Assembly: GCF_018873765.1 (NCBI RefSeq)
Contig: NC_057916.1
Coordinates: 14,156,001 to 14,220,000, forward strand
Source of the DNA: Telopea speciosissima
Lineage: Eukaryota; Streptophyta; Magnoliopsida; Proteales; Proteaceae
DNA length: 64,000 nt
Direction of reading: 5' to 3'
The position numbers and the translations under genes were made by a program. The notes beneath the pieces were generated by a model, which was not told where the DNA came from, made no database searches, and saw only the letters and a list, made by a program, of their open reading frames with translations. This document shows, piece after piece, positions 55,638-64,000 of this stretch (position 1 is the first letter of the stretch; every line of letters starts with the position of its first letter).

Positions 55638-58600
55638 TCACCTACCACGCTGACATACCGGAGAAGATCGAACACCTCTTTCACAACCAAGATCATCATC
55701 ATCCACTTCACTCCCATCTAAACAAAGGGCGTTGTTATTGACGCTTTGCTCTGAACTAGCATTGCTGCTTGTGGCAAGAGGAGAATCTGAGATGCTAATT
55801 GTCCTGCTTCTTGTTGTACCTGACCTCACACTATACATTGAAGAAGCTGGGATGTTTGTCATCAATGGGCGTAAGTTTCCTGGAATACTTCGCCTTATAT
55901 CCTGTTTAAGGCACAAATAAAAAATATACCAAACAGCATACAATGTGTTTAGCTCTTGCTCTCAAGTTCTTCTTAAGAAACTCCGACAAGTTAGTTAAGG
56001 ACACAAATACACAGGAGGTTTTACTTATAAACATCTCACTAAATCTATTTATGGCATTCAAATAGAGGATATCTCATAGGGGTAGTTGTGACTCAAATGA
56101 TGAAGTCACCATTACCCCACCACAGAGAGCACCACAACCCACACAAGTGGTGCATGCACATGGTACAGGAATTCTGGGGGTAAAGGTTACTTGATTTTAA
56201 AATCTATCGTTACAAGGGCAGCTACTTGATGTAAAAAATGGAAATGGAAATTCTACTCTGCCTCTTAAGATATTTTAAATTACAGAATATTCAAGAAAGC
56301 TACATCTTCCAGATCCAAGATGCATGCCCACTTTGTGCAGGTAAACATTGATGAAGTGGATTTTAAGGATTGGGATACCATGATCATAAGTAATGCATGA
56401 ATCAACCTAATCTCTGTTCCACTGTCATATATTCTACACAACTATATAAGAAATGGTATCAAGCAAGAAGAAAGAAGACACATACCATATGCCTCAAAGC
56501 CATATCTAAAGATTTCTTTGAGAGTGTTCTTCCAAAGCCTGAGCTATCTGGCGATGATGATGACTTCTCCGCGGAGTTGTTTTGGGCAGAGTGTGGCTCA
56601 TCTCGCTTTGGGGGTGCCAGTTTCCGCATGTTTATTACTCTTTCAACCATCTTAGTTCCAATTACAACAGGGCTCACATTATCACTAACATTGGAATGTG
56701 ATCGACTAACTGCAGGAACAGAACTTCCACTGGAATGGATGCTACCATTTGGAGCCCGTCCCCTTGATGGAGAACACGATTGCCTTCTTGTTCTTCCATT
56801 GGAACCTGCCTCCACAGAGGATGATCTAGCACTGGGAGCTCCAGGCCTACCCCTAGAGGCTGAAACTGGCCTTTCAGGCATTGATGTCCTTAGATTTGGG
56901 GGAGCATCGAGCGAGAACCCAGGCATCTCCGAGGGTTTCCATGGTCTGGATTTTACAGTTGGAGAACTGCCACGTGATGGCGCCGGCTTTGTTGCTGTTG
57001 GGGGAGCTGACTTCTTAACTGAAGAAGACCGTACAGGAGGAGCAGAGAAACTAGGTGCACTTGACGTGGCCAGCGTTCTACGAGTTGGTGTTGTTGACCT
57101 TGATATGGGCTTGGATGCTGGTACAGTCGGCCTTGCTGTCGGTGTAGAAGATCTAGCCATGGATCTTGTAGTAGGGGTTGAGGATCTTGCAGGAGCTGTG
57201 TACTTAGACGAAGGCAAGGCGGTTCGCGAGGTAGGTGTGGAAGGTCTTGAGGGTTTAGCTGGTGCCGTTAATGTTGGTCGTCCAGTTGGTGTTTGAGGTC
57301 TAGATGCAGTTGAAACTGGTCCTCCGGATGAGGAAGGTCTTCGAGTTCCGGTAGTAGTGGAGCTCAACCCAGGGGATGAAGTTGGTTGCCTAGATAATGG
57401 ATTGCCCCTTGGTGCAGGCTCAATCTGAGGATTAGCTAACTGCAACAACATAAGGGGAAGAAAATGACTTGGCAGCATGACATCAAGACTTAGAAAGTAA
57501 ATTGCCTCTGAAAAAAGAAAGATCCCAAGCAATCCTATTCATCAAAAAATCTCAATAAAAACATGAGAATATATGAAACTTTTAGAAGCCCTAAGAAACA
57601 GAACATCTCAGAGCCCACTACAGTTACATCCTAATTCAGCATAATGGAGTTCAGATATTTTTATATTTCCTAGATTCAGCAATTCAGCAACATAAAATAA
57701 ACAAGTGCCATAATGCAACCCCCGGAACAATGTAATAAGCGATGGACGGATCATGCAAGTCACAAAAGGATTTTTTTTTTTTTTCAAATATCTTAATATA
57801 AACATTAAACCAATCTCTTCACTGGGTATCAGTCCATTGCTTCCAATACTTTAGGGTTTGCTTTCTCAATGATAATATGACAGGATGAGATTGTTGAAAC
57901 AAGGAAACAAAATCTAAGGATAAGTAAAATTCCTTGTCATGCCAGATAATTACATACTAAGCAGTGTAATATTAAGCTTGTCACGCTTGCAAGGGGATGA
58001 TGAACTCTCAGTTGTGGCTCAAATTTGTGACTTGCAGTCTGGTTTTTGAGCCTCTCAACTTTCAAGAAATATTAGACCCATTGAAGGATAGATACTTCCT
58101 TTGCATACTATTTTACAGGTGTGGATGTTCAATTGATCAACGACAGTTGTGGTTTTCATTCATTACCAATGTTTGCCCATAAAGTGACGTGGAGACAAGT
58201 CCAAGTTCATGAAGATTATGATACTTCATTTCATGTATCAACATCTATAAATAGTATAACATAGTTTTCAATGATTAAACTGCAGTCTGATATCAAACAT
58301 CCTTTTACCAAAAAAAAAAGAGATATCAAGCATCCAAAAGTTTAATTAAATAGAGTTCTCACCCTAGACTTCAATGAAACAGGACGTGTTTTAGGAGTCC
58401 CAATCTGACTCATAAACGTCTTCTGTGATTCCATCTCCAGGGATGGGAAAAGAGGAGTACCAGGTGGTGTAAGAAGCCTGTAAAAATAACAAAAATACAT
58501 ACCAATTCAAAACAGACCTATACACACCAAGCACAAAAAGATCTTGAGCCAATATAGTAGAATTAACATCTTTCATTTCATGTTAATGCTACACAAAGCT

Positions 58601-61600
58601 ACTACATCATTTGCAACCACAACATAGTCAGAAGATTTCTATATTTAAGAAATGGATGTCAAATAAGAAAGAAATATTGTGCCAAATCAGTCCATCTCAT
58701 TTGTCAGACTTCCACATTCTCCCACAAATACAAGTGCTTTTCGGATGATTAAAAAATTACAGATGAAAATTGGACAATAAAGCAAGATCCACATAAAATG
58801 GTTGCAGCTGCAATGATGTTGGATTGATAATTGGCATGACAAGGGAAGACAGAATCAGAAATGTATTGAAGCAACTTTGCACTAGCACAAGGAGTTGAGA
58901 AAATGTGGTAAAGTAGATTGAGATGGTTCAGCTATGAAAAATAAGTACCAGCAAACACACCAGTCAGGAATGATATCTTGTGAATTGGAAGTGCTGCTAG
59001 GAAGGCTGAAGATCACTTGTTTTTTAGTGTTTGAAAGAAGACCCAATTGGTTAACAGCAGACATGAAACTTAACCCCCCCCCACCCCCTACAAAAAAAAA
59101 AAGACAGGTCAGGATTAGAGTACCTGCCCTTAGTGGCTGGGGAAAAGGTTATAGTTCATTGTCAATGATGGATCTGTGAGAATCTAGAAGCTTTTGACAA
59201 TGAAATTCAGTTGATATGAGAATGATCAATGTATCGAGGAGCACATGTAGTCTTGAAGAGTGGTTCTTTTTGCCACTTAGAGAAGTGCAGAGAGAATAGA
59301 CATATGGAGTTGAGGAGAAGAATAGGTACAACATGATTATTTTCAAAAGACAAGAATTAAAATTTTTGTATTGATAATGAAAATGAAACTGGATGATATC
59401 TTGAGGGTAAAAACAAACCCTATAAGAAAAAGGAGAAAAGCCAAAGTCATGGGATAAGGACTACAACATCGCCACACCAGTGTTGCATTTCCAATGGACA
59501 AAGAGAACAACAATACCAACTCAGCCTTATTCCAACTAAATGGGGCCGGCTACATGGATCCTTGCCCTCCAATTAGCTCTATTCAAGGTCATACTTGATA
59601 CAAGACTAAACTATGCACGTTTTTCCTCACCATTTCTCCTAAGGTCGTTTTAGGTCTGCCTCCACTACTGCGTTTATCTATATGATGCTTCTTAACTGCC
59701 CAAAATTCCACCCCATACAACATAACCTATCGTATGACTGTCCTATAAAATTTAGTTTTAAAGGCATACGTCGATCACACAACACTCCGGACGCACCTCT
59801 CCACTTAATTTATCCTATTTTAAATCTATAGCACCTTCTTTATTTATGATTAAGCCTAGATACCTAAAATAATCACTTTACAGAAACTCCCTCTCATCAC
59901 TTTCCTAATGGACAAAGAGAACTAAGACAAAATGCCATGGTGATAAGAGAAGGGAACAGATTATCAGAAGGTTTTGCAAAATTGGTCATTGTTTCAAGAC
60001 AAAGCAACAGAAGCAATGCAGTTTTTAAATATTTATTAGGATTTCCATATCTCAAAGACTTCTGCGAGTGTCCATACCTAATGATACAAGTTCAGTTTAA
60101 GGGAGCCTGCTCAACCCCACCACTAACAATAATAATGGGTGTATGAATCCCGGGAAAAAAAATTCCTCTTTCCATTGCTGCAGAAATTGACGTAGATGAA
60201 GGTTCTAAAATGCCCAAAAGGGTGTGAATGGAAGCAGAGAGAGACTCGATGACTTTTGATTTAATAGAAGATAAGGCCTGGATAGAGAGTAATGGTGAAA
60301 AAGATTCATAGGGCTCAGTCTGGTTGGAACTGAAGTAAAGGGAAGGGAAATTAAATTAAAACAGTTAAAATGGAAACTTTGTACCAACAATGAGTAACAA
60401 ACTCCTAAACTTATCAGGTATAGTAATTAAGTTTCACTTCACGTTTCATGCAAATTCCTTGGATTTAAATAGGAAAATATGATAGGGCCAGCGTATCAAT
60501 TTGAAAATTTTATTCACCATTTTTGTACAATATGAAGTTAGCTAAACGTTTATTATTACATAAGTTTCCATTTTTCTTTTTGAAATTAATTTTACTTCCC
60601 TTAAATTGTACACAGACAGAGCCATAGTTGATCCCAAACAATCATGAAATGGCTTATTAGCTGAGCTGAGAACTCCCTAGCCAATGGTTCATTCTCCTTT
60701 CAATAAATCAAGACAAAATTATAATCTAAATAGATAGTAGGAGTCACAAATCAGAGGTAGATCAAATTAAATAGTTAATGAAAGTAACAGGTCTTTTAAT
60801 GGTAGCCAAGCCATATCTAAGTAATTTAACTAACGAACAGTCTCTGACAATAATGATAATCTCTCTGGTCTGACTCTCCCTACTAGAATGGCTAGTCTTG
60901 TTGCAAATCAAAGAGATGTTTCCACATTACCAATCGTAGTCATTTTTATCACTTTCTGAATTCAGGAACTCATCAGCCACCGTCTTGCGTGCAGGGGTGG
61001 GTGAGACAATCCTAAATATGGGAGAATTGCCATGTTTAGATCCTGCAGCAAAAAAATTATTGGTCAACACAGGGAACAAATAAAAAAAACCGAAAGCCAA
61101 TGAACATAAATTTACAATACAGTTTGATAACTTCGGCAAGCTTTCAAAAGGTTGGTAAAGAAATCTACAAATGCAATCTCAATAACAAATCAGGAAGATA
61201 TAAAATCCAATTGCAAGATAGAATATCTAGAAGAGCTGTTCCAACCATAGTCGATAAAAAATGCTGGAATTTGTCGACACTCTTAAGGAAAGTATGAAAA
61301 CAATAAGTAAAAACAATGAAAATAATCCGCATTGAGTAATGGATCAGGTAAAAGCTTAACAGTCGATAACACTACCGTAAATCGGTTAGGAGCAACTTCA
61401 AGCCCAAAATTTCCAAGAAGGGGCCGTTGAAGACCTCGAAACCTAAAATCTAACAAAAAATGAATAAGATATGTACCCAGCGGAGCGTCGAACTCTTCCG
61501 AGTTGTGAAAAAGAAGGCTATTCCGTTCCTTCTCGCGCTTCCGCATCTCGAGAAACAAAGCGAGCTCATCTTCCTTCTCCTTCATCGTCCCGAGCTTCCT

Positions 61601-61666
61601 AACCGGCTGCCTCTGCTGTACGGACGTCTGCATTCGTGACTCCTGTGCTCTAAAGCTGCGGTTCAT
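55638..61666 (-). CDS. Basic Ser/Pro-rich microtubule-associated protein, BPP-like (five exons)
   Basis: Exons on the minus strand: 61666-61477, 61042-60931, 58477-58363, 57439-56486 and 55901-55638, all with GT-AG borders and matching phases, giving 544 residues. The start MNRSFRAQESRMQ is followed by the charged helix KEDELALFLEMRKREKE; exon 3 gives LLTPPGTPLFPSLEMES. Exon 4 (residues 140-457) is a basic Ser/Thr/Pro-rich region with many RPSTPTSR-like repeats, then SRPWKPSEMPGFSLDAPPNL, GTKMVERVINMRKLAPP and FGRTLSKKSLDMALRHM. Exon 5 gives IRRSIPGNLRPLMTNIPASS and a Ser-rich acidic tail. This arrangement matches my memory of the Arabidopsis At2g40070 family, annotated as basic proline-rich (BPP) microtubule-associated or FLO11-like proteins. 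The basic repeats probably bind microtubules. No catalytic domain and no membrane segment. Intron 2 (about 2.45 kb) contains an RTE remnant. No lesions, so it appears functional. Function by family only. Confidence 0.9.
59518..59890 (-). mobile_element. RTE LINE 3' tail in intron 2 of the BPP-like gene
   Basis: The plus strand begins CTCAGCCTTATTCCAACTAA and continues with GGCTACATGGATCC, TTTCTCCTAAGG and CCTAGATACCTAAAATAATC. Reversed, this matches the RTE tail elsewhere in the window. It is in the same orientation as the host gene. No splice site of the gene is disturbed. Confidence 0.85.
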
Positions 61667-62400
61667 TGCCGAATCTAAGCTCCGGTAACAAGAAAGGGGA
61701 AAGAAAGAGAGAAATCTCCCACCTATAACCTATCTTATCATCCACACCTCCAAAAAAATAAGAATTTTAAGGCTTGAATCAGCGAACAAAATCCTCAAAT
61801 CTCTCTAAAAACGAGAACAAGACCTGTAGATCTTAAATCCAACTCAAGAGCTGCGAATATCGACTGAAAAACCAGGATCGAACAGAGCTGCATTTCTTCT
61901 AACTTCCACGAATCGAAGTCTCCTTTAAACAAAGAAACTTCCCGATCTCTGCCGTTTCCACGACATCAGTTTATAAAGCAATAAAGAGATCAAACCTAAA
62001 CTGTTATCTCGAGCTTAGCTTGAGATGAACCGCCATTACAGAAGAAACTAAGCACTGTGTGTGTGTGAGAGAGAGAGAGAGAGAGGGAAAGCAATCTGAA
62101 AGGGTACTAGAGAACTCCGACAGATCAAATGCGAAGGAGGAGAAGAATATGGAGTGGCATTTTGAGTTTATTTTTTGCTTCGAAAAGTAGTCTGAGATTG
62201 ACTGGTAATGGTGTGGAGCAGCGAGCGAGAATAAAGGGAGCGAAACAAGAACAAGACTCAACAGCTGCTGCAGCGGCTGCTGCTCTGCAGTTTTGTTTTT
62301 CGATTTCTATCTTCTGACGCCTCAACTACGGCAACCAAAAACTGTTTCCTCTCACTTGAAAGCTACGATTTCAGATTTTTGAAAATAGAATATTTGGGCT
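61667..62400 (-). promoter_or_regulatory. 5' leader and probable promoter of the BPP-like gene
   Basis: No ORF of interest. A GA microsatellite (about 62067-62091, CT-rich in the sense of the gene) and a GCAGC-type repeat (about 62259-62287) lie in what is likely the 5' UTR. A leader intron is possible. The promoter probably lies at 62300-62500, where the sequence becomes AT-rich. No unambiguous TATA box. Confidence 0.4.
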
Positions 62401-62969
62401 CAGATAAGAGATTATTTAAATACCCATGAATTTAAGGATAATAACGATAATACCCTCCGTTTTCTATTTTTAGTAAAAAACGCTTTTCGAGTATTCCTAT
62501 AGGAGGGTATCACTATCAAATTTGTGATTCGAGTCGATTCGCTCAACTCCGTAACACGGACTAGTTGCCTAGTACGAACCCGGTCTGGTTAATTCTAAAT
62601 CGGAATGGGTCGGGGATCAAACCGAAAAATGGGTCATGTCCCCTCTTCTGGAAAAAACATAGGATTAGGTGACCAATCAAATTGAGGAATAATCTATTCT
62701 TTTAGAACATTGATTCTAAAGTTTTAAAAGAATAAGGGTCGTACCTTTAAGATGCTTTTTCTATTTCCCTTGTATTGGTTTGTGTCCCACTCCCACGGTA
62801 CTTTGGTTCATCTTTCAAAGTAATTTGAAATGCAAATAAAAAAAATTAGACACCAGTTGTTGTTGGTTGGCCCACTTGGAGAGGTTTTCAAAGTGTCACT
62901 TATTTATTTGCCATGTGCGTATGATTTGGCAATTTTGATGGTTAGATACCAAGAGAATAGTTTGGAGAA

Positions 62970-63172
62970 AAAAATCTTTTGCAGTGCACCGATCTGGCAG
63001 TGTGCTACGATGCAGCTTTGCGAGCTCAACATGTGGACACGGCAACATTCAACGGGGCCAAGCTCGAAAGGAAAAAAAAAAAGAAGTGCAATCGTGCTCG
63101 CATCATTGAAAATCACCACATCCATGTATCGAGCTCGCAAGGCCGCACTGCAGGGGTGCACTAAAAAAATTT
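62970..63172. mobile_element. Fold-back MITE
   Basis: Left arm TTTTGCAGTGCACC...TTTGCGAGCTC and right arm, reversed, TTTTTAGTGCACCCCTGCAG...CTTGCGAGCTC pair over about 60 bp around an A-rich centre (63070-63083). The 177-residue ORF covering it on the plus strand is therefore not considered a gene. Confidence 0.6.
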
Positions 63173-64000
63173 TTATCCATAGTTTGTATTGCTCATGTGA
63201 ACATGTCTCAATTTTTGTACCAAATATGACCATGCATCTCTTAATTTCTCAATTATTCATTTCACTAAAGTTTATTGCATTAGCACACTTGTGTCTGCCT
63301 CTTTCCTCTCCCTATAAAATGATTTTCTTGCCCCCATGGATTGAACCAAAAGGGAGGTATTGATTGACTCTCGCATAGGTGTACAAGTTGTGCTCCCAAA
63401 CAAAGAGCACTTCCCCTATAATAAAATAATTTTTCACCCAAAAAAATAAAATAAAATAAAATAGCTTCCACACTTTTTTTTTAGGGTAAGAAATAGTTTC
63501 CACACTGCTACTTTTGCCATTTGGATAAATGAATTGGTCATTCTAACTGTTAGATATGTTGAGTTTTAAATACGAATTGCAAAAAGGTACAACATAGCTT
63601 AACAAGGTGGGCCAAATATTTACCGCATAGTAAATCTAATAAAGCCCAAATTATATGGACAAGTTGATAATAAGATCCTCTATTCATATGTAAAATTTTA
63701 GCCTAAATAAAGTTTACCAAATGACAAAATATTGAATTGAAAATTATGATTATGGAATAGTGCACAGTCTTGGCCAGAGTTCTGTAGACATGCATGGACG
63801 TACACGAGGATACAAGTTGGTAAATATGAGGGTATTTTATTAATTTAGAATTAAAGTTTGACATGTAAATAATTCTAGTAGCACAATGAGTAGGTGTCCA
63901 AACCATTTAAACGAATTTTTGTTCTATTAATTATTGTCACAATGGTTTGCTATTTTTTCAAATGTCACAAGATGTTTATTTTGCCATGTTGATTATCGAT
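63173..64000. other. AT-rich spacer to the right edge
   Basis: No credible gene. AATAAAGTTTACCAAATGAC near 63713 weakly resembles the 3' part of the SINE candidate at 50305-50460. Confidence 0.35.

Noticed and set aside
56397..57296. 299-residue plus-strand ORF
   Set aside because: It is the complement of exon 4 of the BPP-like gene. The low-complexity Ser/Pro repeats leave the opposite strand open.
62830..63363. 177-residue plus-strand ORF
   Set aside because: It runs across a fold-back MITE and a poly(A) core, and no family resemblance was seen.

Overview
The window is nuclear DNA of a flowering plant. The evidence is spliced genes with GT-AG introns, an intronless plastid-type arogenate dehydratase, SUVH-derived SRA (YDG) proteins, and many plant transposons: Mutator-like elements (MULEs), hAT and Harbinger-like MITEs, L1 and RTE LINEs, copia remnants and an Au-type SINE. 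I cannot name the species. The density of nested transposons suggests a medium or large non-grass genome.

Layout. 1-7.2 kb is transposon territory: a Pack-MULE carrying a broken PPR gene fragment with a hAT MITE inside it, a LINE RNase H remnant, a second non-autonomous MULE and a fold-back MITE. 7.2-26.1 kb is a tandem array of three units derived from a SUVH5/6-like gene. Units 1 and 2 keep intronless ORFs that end after the SRA domain and lack pre-SET/SET. Unit 3 is a pseudogene split by a copia remnant. The leader intron of unit 2 holds an RTE LINE, itself interrupted by three later insertions. 26-32.5 kb holds small elements, a probable solo LTR and short coding-like exons I cannot identify. 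32.55-38.8 kb is a complete but mutated MULE (6.27 kb, terminal inverted repeats, near-perfect 9-bp target duplication) with a MURA-like transposase and, on the opposite strand, a GRF zinc-finger ORF. 38.98-40.84 kb is a second Pack-MULE, carrying the 5' end of a receptor-like cytoplasmic kinase gene.

41.2-42.8 kb holds the clearest housekeeping gene, a single-exon arogenate/prephenate dehydratase (phenylalanine synthesis in plastids) with its TATA box. 43-55 kb has no gene I can support, only MITEs, a SINE, LTR-like and LINE pieces. 55.6-61.7 kb is a five-exon minus-strand gene for a 544-residue basic Ser/Pro-rich protein of the BPP-type microtubule-associated family, with its leader and promoter near 62.0-62.4 kb and an RTE tail inside intron 2. 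The last 1.6 kb is intergenic with one fold-back MITE.

The likely functional genes are therefore the arogenate dehydratase, the BPP-like gene and possibly SRA copies 1 and 2. The most unusual content is the SRA-only array and the two Pack-MULEs. No rRNA, tRNA, CRISPR array or virus-derived gene was found.
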